Shown here: positions 33,293 through 41,661 of the stretch, piece after piece | Position numbering within the stretch: the first letter of the stretch is position 1 | How the letters are laid out: each line of letters begins with the position of its first letter | Source: an uncultured Oscillospiraceae bacterium | GTDB taxonomy: Bacteria; Bacillota; Clostridia; Oscillospirales; Ruminococcaceae | DNA: 64,000 nt | Direction of reading: 5' to 3' | Assembly: GCA_949295465.1 (NCBI GenBank) | Contig: CASFKY010000059.1 | Coordinates: forward strand, 1 to 64,000 | Notes under the pieces: generated by a model | The model's input: the letters and a program-made list of their open reading frames with translations, nothing else | Told to the model about the DNA's origin: nothing | Database searches by the model: none | Translations under genes and position numbers: made by a program

Positions 33293-33322
33293 TTGAAGAA
33301 AAGGCCGGGGGTATGCTACAAT
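33293..33322 (+). promoter_or_regulatory. sigma-A promoter for the binding-protein/malQ operon
   Basis: TTGAAG, 18 bases, TACAAT, about 95 bases before the start codon. Confidence 0.6.
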
Positions 33323-33416
33323 AAGCGGGTAATGCGGAAAGTAATAAAGTGAAATTTTCAGCAAAAATCTTCGGGCCGGCAGCCATGTCTCCGGCTGCCG
33401 AAAGGGGAAGCAAACC

Positions 33417-34715
33417 ATGAAACGAATCCTGTCCATGCTGGTCTGCGCCGCGCTGCTGGCGGGGTGCAGCGGCCTGAACCTGGCCCCCTCCCGCCCCCAG
33501 GAGGAGCAGGCCCCGCAGGGAACCCAGCCCACCCAGGAGCCCACCCGGCTGGCGGTCTCGCTGGGGGAGTCGGACGAGGCCCTCAAGACCCTCTTTGAGG
33601 CCTATGGGGCCGAGCAGAATGTGACGGTGGAATACACCGGCGCCGACCAGTGCGACCTGGCGGTGCTGCGGGCCCGGCCGGGAGAGGGCTGGGTCAGCCT
33701 GGAGGGGGACTCTCTCTATGAGGCCCTTTGCGGGATGCTGGGGGTGGAGGCAGACCAGAACTGCCTGCCGTTGGGCAGCTACGGATACGGATATCTGGTG
33801 AATACCCAGATGCTGGGGGCATTGCTGGGGGAGGGCGCTGTGCAGGACCTTCAGGGCTGCTCGCAGGGCGAGTGGTCGGCCTTCTGCGGGGCGCTGGAAA
33901 GCTGGATCGACTCTCCCTCCGCCCGCAGCGTGACCCTGAGCGGCAACGCCTACACCCTGCCCGCCGCGGCGGATGAAACCACCGGCAGCCTGGAGGCGGT
34001 CTTTGTCCTGGCGGACGGAGAAACCGATTGCTATGGGGGCGAGGTGCTCAGCTATCCGCTGGCAGCGGCCGGCAGCCTGGACACCCTCACAGCCCAGGCC
34101 CTCGCCGGACCGGCCCAGGCCCTGTACGATGTGTTTGAGCGGGAGGCCGGCAGCCTGTGGCGGCCGGAGGGGAGCGATGAGCCCCTGGAACGGGCTCAGG
34201 CGGAGGAGGCCTTCCTGAACGGCAAGGCCCTGTTCTACCGGGCGGACACGGTGCGGGGCGGAGTGCTGGCCGGCCAGGGGATGAGCCTGGGGCTGATGGG
34301 CCTCAAGCTGGACCTGGCCCAAAGCCAGATCGTGGCACAGGGGGTGCAGGCCGACCAGCTGCAAAATTGGCCGGTGGCGGGCACCTATCGGTATCTGGCC
34401 CTGCGGCAGGGGGCGGACACCCAGGCGGCCCAGGCCTTTGTCTACTGGCTGTATGTGTCCCACCAGGGCCAGCGGCTTCTCACCGACACTTTGGGCCTGG
34501 TGCAGTCCGGGTTGCGCAGCCCCTCCGGGGAACCGGGCCGCAGTCTGGCGGCCTCTATGGGGGCCGGCGAGACCCTGCCCGCCTTTGCGGGCCAGCTCAG
34601 TGAGGAGACTCTGGCCGGGGCGGCGGCCCTGATCCCGGGGGCCGGGGCGCTGGAGTCGGTGAGCCGGCAGAGCTATGCCCAGGGCCTCGGGGTCCTTCTC
34701 TGCCCGGCGGGCTGA
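33417..34715 (+). CDS. extracellular solute-binding-like lipoprotein
   Basis: 432 residues. Signal peptide with lipobox LLAGC (Cys17) and a Pro/Gln/Glu-rich linker to about residue 45. The remaining domain resembles family 1 ABC sugar-binding proteins: an early LFEAYGAEQNVTVEYTG segment, a conserved-looking GSYGYGYLVNTQML and a C-terminal QAFVYWLYVSHQGQRLL. No permease or ATPase gene is nearby, so it could be an orphan binding protein. malQ follows after 49 bases, which suggests maltodextrin or another alpha-glucan as ligand; that is inference from context. Confidence 0.75.
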   Translation: MKRILSMLVCAALLAGCSGLNLAPSRPQEEQAPQGTQPTQEPTRLAVSLGESDEALKTLFEAYGAEQNVTVEYTGADQCDLAVLRARPGEGWVSLEGDSLYEALCGMLGVEADQNCLPLGSYGYGYLVNTQMLGALLGEGAVQDLQGCSQGEWSAFCGALESWIDSPSARSVTLSGNAYTLPAAADETTGSLEAVFVLADGETDCYGGEVLSYPLAAAGSLDTLTAQALAGPAQALYDVFEREAGSLWRPEGSDEPLERAQAEEAFLNGKALFYRADTVRGGVLAGQGMSLGLMGLKLDLAQSQIVAQGVQADQLQNWPVAGTYRYLALRQGADTQAAQAFVYWLYVSHQGQRLLTDTLGLVQSGLRSPSGEPGRSLAASMGAGETLPAFAGQLSEETLAGAAALIPGAGALESVSRQSYAQGLGVLLCPAG

Positions 34716-34764
34716 GAAAAGCGGCCCTGCGGCGGAACAGGAACACAAAAGGGAGGAAACAGCA

Positions 34765-36303
34765 ATGAGAACCTGCGGCATACTGATGCCGGTGAGCAGC
34801 CTGGACGGCCCTTTCGGAGCGGGGACCCTGGGCAAGGAGGCCTATGAGTTTGTGGATTTTCTGAGCCGGGCCGGGCAGGGCATCTGGCAGATCCTGCCCC
34901 TGGGGCCCACCGGCGCGGGGGACAGCCCCTATCAGAGCTGTTCGGCCTTTGCGGGCAACCCCTGGCTCATCGATCCGCGGCTGCTGGCCAAGGAGGGGCT
35001 GCTGGAAGAGGAGGAGCTCAAGGAGGCTCTGGCCCCCAACACCGGCCGGGCGGATTACCGGCTGCGGGAGCGTACCTGCCTGCCGCTGCTGCGCCGGGCC
35101 TACCGGCGGTTTCTGGCGGGGCGGCCCCTGCCCGGCTGCGACACTCCCTATTCGGATGAATACTATCGGTTTTTCTTTTTAAACCAGGACTGGCTGGAGG
35201 AGTACGCCCTCTACCGGGCCGCCCAGAAGGAGAACGGGGGCCTGCCCTGGAACCAGTGGCCCGCCCCCCTGCGGCTGCGCCGGCCCCAAGCCCTGGAGGA
35301 GCTGAAAGAGCGCCAAGAAGAGGAGATCGGCTTCTGGGAGTTTGTGGAGTATCTCTTCTGGAAGCAGTGGAAAGCCCTGCGGGCCTATGCCGCCTCCAAG
35401 GGGGTGAAGATCCTGGGGGATATGCCCATCTATGTGTCCATGGATTCGGCGGATACCTGGGCGGGCGGCCCCCTGTTCCAGACCGACGGCCAGGGCCATC
35501 CCACCCGGGTGGCGGGCTGCCCGCCCGATTATTTCAGCGAGGACGGCCAGTTCTGGGGCAATCCCCTCTATGACTGGGCCTACCACCGCCAGACCGGCTA
35601 TGACTGGTGGGTCCGCCGGATCCGCCGGGCCCTGGATCTCTACGACCTGGTGCGCATCGACCACTTCCGGGCCTTTGATACATATTGGTCCATCCCCGCC
35701 GGGGCGGCCACCGCCCGGGAGGGCCGGTGGGAGCAGGGGCCCGGCATGGATTTCTTTGAGGTGCTGAGCCAAAAGCTGGGCCCGCTGCCCCTGGTGGCGG
35801 AGGATCTGGGGGAGATGTTCGACAGCGTGCGCCGGCTGCTGGCCCGCACCGGGCTGCCAGGGATGAAGGTGCTGCAATTTGCCTTCTCCTCGGGCCCCTC
35901 CAATGAGTATCTGCCACACAACCACATCCCCAACTGCCTGGTCTATACCGGCACCCACGACAACAACACCCTGGAAGGCTGGCTGGAGCAGGAGGCCACC
36001 GAAGAGGAGCTCCGCTTTGCCCGGCGGTATCTGGGTGCGGCAGACCGGCTGGAACTGCCCAGGGCCATCCGGCGTGCGGCGCTGGGCAGCTGTGCCGATA
36101 CCTGCATCCTGCCTCTGGCCGACTGGCTGGAGCTGGGCTGCGAGGGGCGGATCAACACCCCCGGAGTGGTGGGCGGCAACTGGAACTGGCGGGTAAAGCC
36201 CGGCAAGCTGGACTCGGCTCTGGCCCGGCTGATCCGAACCCAGTGCGGGCTGTACGGCCGCTGCGCCCCCTGCCCGGCCCCTCCTGCCGAAAAAAATCGG
36301 TGA
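34765..36303 (+). CDS. malQ: 4-alpha-glucanotransferase
   Basis: 512 residues of GH77. Landmarks are GQGIWQILPLGPTGAGDSPYQS near the N-terminus, VKILGDMPIYVSMDSADTW, the nucleophile region VRIDHFRAFDTYW (Asp), PLVAEDLG (acid/base Glu) and YTGTHDNNTLEGW. The enzyme rearranges alpha-1,4-glucans (amylomaltase), in glycogen or maltodextrin metabolism. The start MRTCGILM follows GGGAGG. Second gene after the solute-binding lipoprotein; a terminator lies right after it. Confidence 0.95.
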   Translation: MRTCGILMPVSSLDGPFGAGTLGKEAYEFVDFLSRAGQGIWQILPLGPTGAGDSPYQSCSAFAGNPWLIDPRLLAKEGLLEEEELKEALAPNTGRADYRLRERTCLPLLRRAYRRFLAGRPLPGCDTPYSDEYYRFFFLNQDWLEEYALYRAAQKENGGLPWNQWPAPLRLRRPQALEELKERQEEEIGFWEFVEYLFWKQWKALRAYAASKGVKILGDMPIYVSMDSADTWAGGPLFQTDGQGHPTRVAGCPPDYFSEDGQFWGNPLYDWAYHRQTGYDWWVRRIRRALDLYDLVRIDHFRAFDTYWSIPAGAATAREGRWEQGPGMDFFEVLSQKLGPLPLVAEDLGEMFDSVRRLLARTGLPGMKVLQFAFSSGPSNEYLPHNHIPNCLVYTGTHDNNTLEGWLEQEATEEELRFARRYLGAADRLELPRAIRRAALGSCADTCILPLADWLELGCEGRINTPGVVGGNWNWRVKPGKLDSALARLIRTQCGLYGRCAPCPAPPAEKNR

Positions 36304-36312
36304 TTTTTGTAT

Positions 36313-36363
36313 AAAACAGCCCCCTTCTGCAAATGCTCTTTGCAAGGAAAGGGGGCTGTTTTT
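36313..36363 (+). terminator. malQ terminator that overlaps the next gene's ribosome binding site
   Basis: AAAACAGCCCCCTT pairs with AAGGGGGCTGTTTT, with an inner TGCAAA/TTTGCA stem and a final TTTTT. The purine-rich 3' arm (AAGGAAAGGGGG) is also the only SD-like element before the ATG at 36364. Confidence 0.85.
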
Positions 36364-36795
36364 ATGCAGCAGGACAACGAAAATTTGCTGAATACCGTGA
36401 TCCGGGTCACCGATATGGGCAAAACGACCCTGGACCAGATGATCCCTATGGCCGAGCGGGCCGAGTTCAAGGCGGAGCTGATGCGCCAGCAGAACGGCTA
36501 CCGCAGCTTCGGCCAGCAGGCCCACACGGCTCTGGACGCCTGCGGCGCCAAGGCCCAGGGCCAGGGCACGGTGGAAAAATGGATGGCCAAAGCGGGCATC
36601 GCGGGCCGCACCATGAGCGACCGCTCCACCCGAAAGCTGGCTGCCATGCTGGTGGAGGGCAACCAGATGGGGGTGAACGAGTGTGTCAGCGGCCTGAAAG
36701 ACTGCCCTGACGCCAGCACCGGCGCGGTGGAACTGACCCGGCAGCTGCAGAAATTTGAGGAACAGAACATCGAAAATCTGCGGCAGTTTTTATAA
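36364..36795 (+). CDS. small helical protein of unknown function
   Basis: 143 residues, predicted almost all-helical (LLNTVIRVTDMGKTTLDQMI..., KLAAMLVEGNQMGVNECVSGL..., LTRQLQKFEEQNIENLRQFL). The pattern of long amphipathic helices and the closing NIENLRQFL suggests a four-helix, ferritin-like bundle, but I see no convincing metal ligands and do not assign a family. Its start codon directly follows the T run of the malQ terminator, so expression may depend on read-through or on an internal promoter I cannot see. Confidence 0.7.
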   Translation: MQQDNENLLNTVIRVTDMGKTTLDQMIPMAERAEFKAELMRQQNGYRSFGQQAHTALDACGAKAQGQGTVEKWMAKAGIAGRTMSDRSTRKLAAMLVEGNQMGVNECVSGLKDCPDASTGAVELTRQLQKFEEQNIENLRQFL

Positions 36796-36863
36796 AACCC
36801 CAGCGCGCGCTTCGTCTGCCCCGGCGGGCAGGCAGCCAGGAGCGGGCGTCTGCGGCGAAAAGG

Positions 36864-36898
36864 AAAAAAGGGCGGCCCGCCGGGGGCCGCCCTTTTTG
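36864..36898. terminator. bidirectional terminator
   Basis: AAAGGGCGGCC pairs with GGCCGCCCTTT, with TTTTT on the plus side and TTTTTCC on the minus side, between convergent genes. Confidence 0.87.
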
Positions 36899-36927
36899 TG
36901 TGGGATTCAGAGCCGGTAGACTGATTT

Positions 36928-38349
36928 TCAGGGCAGAGGGGGCAGCTCCAGCCCCTCTTTCTGGGCCAGCTTGCGGCCCATGAGCACCCCCATCACGCTG
37001 GCCATCATCAGGCCGCGGGTCCAGCCGGAGGAATCCCCCAGGCAGTGCAGCCCCTTCACGTTGGTGTCCAGGTTTTCGTCCATCTTCACCCGGTTGGAGT
37101 AGAATTTCAGCTCGGGCGAGTAGAGCAGGGTCTCGTTGCTGGCAAAGCCGGGCACCACCTCGTCCAGCATCTTGATGAACTCGATGATGTTCACCATGGC
37201 CCGGTAGGGCATGGCGGCGGTGATGTCCCCGGCCACCGCGTCCTTCAGGGTGGGCTTCAGGTTGGAGCGGGAGAGCTCCTTCTGCCAGGTGCGCTTGCCG
37301 TCCAGGATATCCCCGTACCGCTGCACCAGGATATGCCCCGCCCCCAGCATATTGGTCAGTTCGCCCACCTTCTGGGCGTAGGCAATGGGCTGGTTGAAGG
37401 GCTCGGTGAAGTTGTGGCTCACCAGGATGGCCAGGTTGGTGTTGTCGCTCTTTAGGTCCTTATAGCTGTGGCCGTTCACCACCGCCAGGTCGTTGTCGTA
37501 GTTTTCCTGGCTCACAAAGCCGCCCGGGTTCTGGCAGAAGGTGCGCACCTTGTTCTTCCAGGGGCGGGGATATCCCACCAGCTTGGACTCGTACAGCACT
37601 CGGTTTACCGTTTCCATCACCTCATTGCGGCACTCCACCCGCACGCCGATGTCCACGGTGCCGGGCCGGTGGGCGATGTTGTGCTCGGCGCACAGGCTCT
37701 CCAGCCAGTCGGCGCCCCGGCGGCCGGTAGCGATGATCACCTGGTCGGCCCGCAATTCTTCCTGGCGGCCCTTTTCCTCGGCCACCACCCCCAGGCAGAC
37801 CCCGTTTTCCAGGATCAGATTGGTGCACTGCACCCCAAAGCGGAGCTCCACCCCCTTTTCCAGCAAATGGCACTGGATGGCGTAATAGAGCTGCTGGGCC
37901 TTCTCGGTGCCCAGATGGCGGATGGGGCAGTCCACCAGCTGTAAGCCCGCCTGGATGGCCCGCTTGCGGATCTCCTTGATCTCCTCGCTGTGGCCGATCC
38001 CCTCCACATGTTCGTCGGCGCCGAATTCCAGATAGATGCCGTCCGCGTAGCGGATCAGGCTCTGGGCCAGATCTTCCCCGATCAGTTCGGGCAGATCGCC
38101 CCCCACCTGGCAGGAGAGGCTCAGCTTGCCGTCCGAAAAGGCGCCGGCCCCCGAAAACCCGGTGGTGATGTGGCAGTAGGGCTTGCAGTTCATGCAGCGG
38201 CCGGTCTCGGCCTTGGGGCAGTGGCGCTTTTCCACCGGCTGCCCTTTTTCCAGAATCAGGATCTTCTTTTTGCTGCCCCGGCGCAGCAGCTCCAGGGCGG
38301 TGAAGATGCCGGCCGGGCCGGCGCCCACAATGATCAGGTCATAAGCCAT
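36928..38349 (-). CDS. FAD-dependent dehydrogenase (COG2509-like)
   Basis: 473 residues. The FAD-binding dinucleotide motif is IIVGAGPAGIFTALEL at the N-terminus. It continues with CPKAETGRCMNCKPYCHITTGFSGAGAFSDGKL, an unusual cysteine cluster typical of this uncharacterised oxidoreductase family, and ends GLHCLGDSSGWTRGLMMASVMGVLMG. The four cysteines near residue 45-60 might bind a metal or cluster. Substrate unknown. AGGAGG precedes the ATG. It is downstream of a DUF308 membrane-protein gene (33-base gap), probably one operon. Confidence 0.87.
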   Translation of the reverse strand: MAYDLIIVGAGPAGIFTALELLRRGSKKKILILEKGQPVEKRHCPKAETGRCMNCKPYCHITTGFSGAGAFSDGKLSLSCQVGGDLPELIGEDLAQSLIRYADGIYLEFGADEHVEGIGHSEEIKEIRKRAIQAGLQLVDCPIRHLGTEKAQQLYYAIQCHLLEKGVELRFGVQCTNLILENGVCLGVVAEEKGRQEELRADQVIIATGRRGADWLESLCAEHNIAHRPGTVDIGVRVECRNEVMETVNRVLYESKLVGYPRPWKNKVRTFCQNPGGFVSQENYDNDLAVVNGHSYKDLKSDNTNLAILVSHNFTEPFNQPIAYAQKVGELTNMLGAGHILVQRYGDILDGKRTWQKELSRSNLKPTLKDAVAGDITAAMPYRAMVNIIEFIKMLDEVVPGFASNETLLYSPELKFYSNRVKMDENLDTNVKGLHCLGDSSGWTRGLMMASVMGVLMGRKLAQKEGLELPPLP

Positions 38350-38382
38350 GAGTTTCCTCCTGTATGGCAGGTGATTGGCGGT

Positions 38383-39060
38383 TCAGTCCCGGTCCTCGTC
38401 CACCGGCCGGCTGGACACATCCTGTACCGGCCCCTCCACCCCGTGGCGGCGGGCCTTTTCCTGGGTAATGGCCTCGTCCAGGGCTTCGTCCAGGGCCTGC
38501 TGCTGCCGGTGCAGCTCCTTTTCCATCCGGGCCAGGGTCAGCCGGGAGAAGATCTGGCCGAACAGATTGAAAAACCCTTCCACCAGCAGGATCACCCCCA
38601 CGGCGGCCACCATGGCGGCGGCAGTGGCAAAGGGATTCAGGATCATGAACAGCCCCAGACAGACACTCAGGAGGCTGAGAGCCAGAAACCAGCCCCAGCG
38701 GCCGTATCCTGCCCGGCGCAGGGCCATGGCATTCTCAAAGCGGGAGACACTGTCCAGCACCACAAACAGCCCGAACAGAATGGGGAAGAGGCTGATGGCC
38801 GCCCCAGGCTGTAAAAACAGGAATAGCCCCGCCGCGATACAGATGATCCCGCACACCAGATTCAGCCGGGGGAAAAATCGGCCCTCCTCCCGCCTCAGGA
38901 TAAACCGCCAGACCTGGACGGCCCCGCCCAGCAACAGCAGCGCGCCCAGCCCGTAGCAGCAGATCAGGAGGGAGGTGTCCGGCCAGCCCACCAAAAAAAA
39001 GCCCAGCAGCAGGTATAAAATGCCCGACAGAGCCAGGCTGCCCTTGAGAGGATTGAACAT
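38383..39060 (-). CDS. DUF308/HdeD-like membrane protein
   Basis: 225 residues with six hydrophobic helices, two repeats of the HdeD-type (G-x-LYLLLGFFLVGWPDTSLL and LSVCLGLFMILNPFATAA). The C-terminus is a charged helix (RMEKELHRQQQALDEALDEAI) probably in the cytoplasm. HdeD-like proteins are implicated in acid or stress responses in other bacteria; the role here is unknown. The start MFNPLKGS follows GAGGCG; a TTG 12 codons earlier is less likely. Confidence 0.82.
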   Translation of the reverse strand: MFNPLKGSLALSGILYLLLGFFLVGWPDTSLLICCYGLGALLLLGGAVQVWRFILRREEGRFFPRLNLVCGIICIAAGLFLFLQPGAAISLFPILFGLFVVLDSVSRFENAMALRRAGYGRWGWFLALSLLSVCLGLFMILNPFATAAAMVAAVGVILLVEGFFNLFGQIFSRLTLARMEKELHRQQQALDEALDEAITQEKARRHGVEGPVQDVSSRPVDEDRD

Positions 39061-39172
39061 AAAAGCGCCTCGTTTCTTGTCTGTTTTCAGGATCAAAGGG
39101 AAAAGACATACTCTAACTCATATAGTGTACCACAAAGCCCGCCCGAAAAAAAGCAGAGGGACCAAGCGGCAG

Positions 39173-39206
39173 CAAAAAAGCCCGGAGAAATCTCTCCGGG
39201 CTTTTG
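39173..39206. terminator. terminator of the MATE operon
   Basis: AAAGCCCGGAGA pairs with TCTCCGGGCTTT; T tracts on both sides, six Ts on the minus strand after the MATE gene. Confidence 0.87.
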
Positions 39207-39234
39207 GAAATATCGGGGCGCAAAGCGCGCGGGC

Positions 39235-40641
39235 TCACAATTCCGAGGAGGGGGCGTCGGCCAGGGCCTCCCGGCGCATGGGAGTGATGACCCGCCGCCA
39301 TACCCGCGTCATGAAGACGGCGCACAGGCTCACCGAGGCCAGCTCGGCGATGGGGAAGGCCCACCACACCAGGTTTACCTCACCCGCCAGGCTGAGCAGG
39401 AAAGCCACAGGGATCAGCACAAAGAGCTGACGGCCCACCGACACGATCATAGCCAAAAAGCCGTGGCCCAGGGCCTGGAATACCGAACAGCTGATGACCG
39501 AACCGCCCGCCATCAAAAAGCTGATGCTGATGATGCGCAGGGCCGGCCGGCCGATGGCCAGCATGTCCTGGCTGGCGCTGAACATGTCCAGAAACAGGTC
39601 CGGCAGCAGCTGGAACAGGGAGAAGCCGATGAGCATGATGAGGAAGGCGTACAGGAAGGCCAGCTTGATGGTACGGGCCATCCGATCCGGCTTGCGGGCG
39701 CCGTAGTTGAAGCTGAGGATGGGCACCATGCCGTTGTTCAGGCCGAACACAGGCATGAAGATGAAGCTCTGGAGCTTGAAGTAGACGCCGAACACCGCCA
39801 CCGCCGTAGAGGAGAAGGCAATGAGGATCTTGTTCATGCAGAAGGTCATCACGCTGCCCACCGACTGCATGATGATGCTGGGCACGCCCACGCTGTAGAT
39901 GCGCAGGATGGTGCCCTTGTGGGGCCGGAAACCCTTGAAGGAGAGATGGATCTCCCGGTTGACCCGCAGGTTCAGGAACAGCCCCATGGAACCGCCCACA
40001 CACTGGCCGATGACGGTGGCAATGGCAGCGCCGGCCACCCCCATTTTGGGGCAGCCCAGCAACCCGAAGATCATGATAGGGTCCAGGATGATATTGGTGA
40101 TGGCGCCGGCCAGCTGGGTGAGCATGCTGTAAAAGGTCTTGCCGGTGGCCACCAGCAGCTTTTCGGCCATGGTTTGCAGGTACAGCCCCACCGAGAAGAT
40201 GCAGCAGATGGAGAGGTACTGCTCTCCGTAGCCGGCAATGAGGGCATCGCTGGTTTGGCTGGCAAAGAAGAGCTTTACCCCGGTGAAGCCGAAGAGCATG
40301 ATCACCACCATGCTGCACAGGTTCAAAAACAGCCCGTTCACCGCGGCCCGGTCGGCCTGGGCGTAGTCCTTCTCGCCCAGGGACTTGCTCAAAAGGGCGT
40401 TTACGCCCACGCCGGTGCCCACGCCGATGCTGATCATCAGGTTCTGCATGGGGAAAGCCAGGGTCACGGCGGTGAGGGCGTCCTCGCTGAGCTGGGCCAC
40501 AAAGATGCTGTCCACCACGTTGTACAGGGCCTGCACCAGCATGGAGATCATCATGGGCACCGCCATGGAGATCAGAAGTCGGTTGATGGGCATATAGCCC
40601 ATCTTGTTGTTTTGCGGCGCTGCCGCGGCAGTTTCACTCAC
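39235..40641 (-). CDS. MATE-family multidrug/cation efflux transporter
   Basis: 468 residues, 12 helices in two MatE halves (PINRLLISMAVPMMISMLVQALYNVVDSIFV... and FRPHKGTILRIYSVGVPSIIMQS...). Such proteins extrude drugs or metabolites in exchange for Na+ or H+. The GTG start overlaps the TGA of the upstream kinase-like gene (GTGA) with AGGAGG in its end, so the two are translationally coupled. The physiological link between them is unknown, but this coupling is worth noting. Confidence 0.92.
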   Translation of the reverse strand: MSETAAAAPQNNKMGYMPINRLLISMAVPMMISMLVQALYNVVDSIFVAQLSEDALTAVTLAFPMQNLMISIGVGTGVGVNALLSKSLGEKDYAQADRAAVNGLFLNLCSMVVIMLFGFTGVKLFFASQTSDALIAGYGEQYLSICCIFSVGLYLQTMAEKLLVATGKTFYSMLTQLAGAITNIILDPIMIFGLLGCPKMGVAGAAIATVIGQCVGGSMGLFLNLRVNREIHLSFKGFRPHKGTILRIYSVGVPSIIMQSVGSVMTFCMNKILIAFSSTAVAVFGVYFKLQSFIFMPVFGLNNGMVPILSFNYGARKPDRMARTIKLAFLYAFLIMLIGFSLFQLLPDLFLDMFSASQDMLAIGRPALRIISISFLMAGGSVISCSVFQALGHGFLAMIVSVGRQLFVLIPVAFLLSLAGEVNLVWWAFPIAELASVSLCAVFMTRVWRRVITPMRREALADAPSSEL

Positions 40642-41243
40642 TTGGGAAGTCCCTCCTGGATGGCTTTGTAGGCGGTGAGCAGGATATGAGCACAGGTCTC
40701 GGTGCCCATGGCCGCGTTCAGGCACAGGTCATAGCTGGCGGCCTCACCCCACCGGTTCTGGGTGTAATAGTTGTAGTAGTCGGCCTTGCGCCGGTCGGCC
40801 TTGCGGATGGCTGCCTCAGCGGCCGCATCGTCGGCGGGCAGGTTCTCGTGCTGGCGGCCCCAGGCGATGCGGTAGCTCATGGGAGCGTAGACGAACACCT
40901 TCAATACGCCCGGGATGTCCCGCAGCACATAGTCGGCGCAGCGGCCCACGATGACGCAGGGCCCCTTTTCGGCGATCTCCTTGATGATCCGGCTTTGCAG
41001 GATGAAAACCTGGTCGGCCAGGGGCAGCTGGTTGCCCATGGTGTACAGGCTGTACATCAGGCTGCCGGTACGGCGCTTTTCGCTGGCGGCGATAGCCTCT
41101 TCGGACAGACCGCTCTTTTTGGCGGCAATGGTGATGAGTTCCTTGTCATAGTAGGGCAGGCCCAGTTCCCGGGCGGCCTCTTTCGCAATATCGCAGCCGC
41201 CGCTGCAAATCTCACGGCCCAGAGTGATGACGCCATATGCCAT
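40638..41243 (-). CDS. cytidylate kinase-like family protein
   Basis: 201 residues. The N-terminus ITLGREICSGGCDIAKEAARELGLPYYDKELI matches the cytidylate-kinase-like family (P-loop variant GREICSGG in place of GxxGSGKS). A DVIVGRCADYVL-type segment (CVIVGRCADYVL) follows. Members are predicted nucleotide or small-molecule kinases of unknown substrate. The start MAYGVITLG lies eight bases after GGAGG. First gene of an operon with the MATE exporter. Confidence 0.87.
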   Translation of the reverse strand: MAYGVITLGREICSGGCDIAKEAARELGLPYYDKELITIAAKKSGLSEEAIAASEKRRTGSLMYSLYTMGNQLPLADQVFILQSRIIKEIAEKGPCVIVGRCADYVLRDIPGVLKVFVYAPMSYRIAWGRQHENLPADDAAAEAAIRKADRRKADYYNYYTQNRWGEAASYDLCLNAAMGTETCAHILLTAYKAIQEGLPK

Positions 41244-41290
41244 AATCATTTCCTCCATTTCCCAGGGGGCAAACCCGGCCCGTGGCATTG

Positions 41291-41323
41291 ATGGGGCCGG
41301 CCCCAAAAAAGGGCCGGCCCCAT
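41291..41323. repeat. perfect GC-rich inverted repeat
   Basis: ATGGGGCCGGCCC and GGGCCGGCCCCAT form a perfect 13-bp stem around a CAAAAAA loop. No T run follows on either strand. It lies in the upstream region of the kinase/MATE operon. Confidence 0.6.
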
Positions 41324-41556
41324 GCGCGGAGGCCCGGGGCCCCGTTTGTTGTAACCAATTATACTATGGTTTGGGGGAATGTGCAAATGGCGCAGCCGCT
41401 TTTCTACCCATTGGCGGGCTTTTTCCCGGTGCCGGCGACAGAAAATGTGAAAAGCGCCCGGCAGCGCGGGGGGCCAGCGCCGCGCTGCCGGCTGCCGGCC
41501 CTGACAGCCCGGCCCGCCGCTCTGCCAGGTTGGGCGAGGGCGGGGCTCCCTTTTCC

Positions 41557-41585
41557 TTTACCCGGAGGCCGGTTTATGCTATGAT
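41557..41585 (+). promoter_or_regulatory. sigma-A promoter of the leuCD-like operon
   Basis: TTTACC, 17 bases, TATGAT, about 75 bases before the start codon. Confidence 0.6.
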
Positions 41586-41661
41586 ACATTTGTATGTGAG
41601 AATTTTCGCGGCAAGGCCGGAAATATGGCAAAACAGCTAAAAATGCAAGGAGGAATGTATC

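Larger units (their letters stand above)
41244..41661. other. gene-free stretch upstream of leuC
   Basis: These 418 bases separate two divergent units. They hold a perfect 13-bp hairpin (41291-41323), a GC-rich stretch without recognised signals and the leuC promoter (41557-41585). No supported small gene. Confidence 0.55.
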
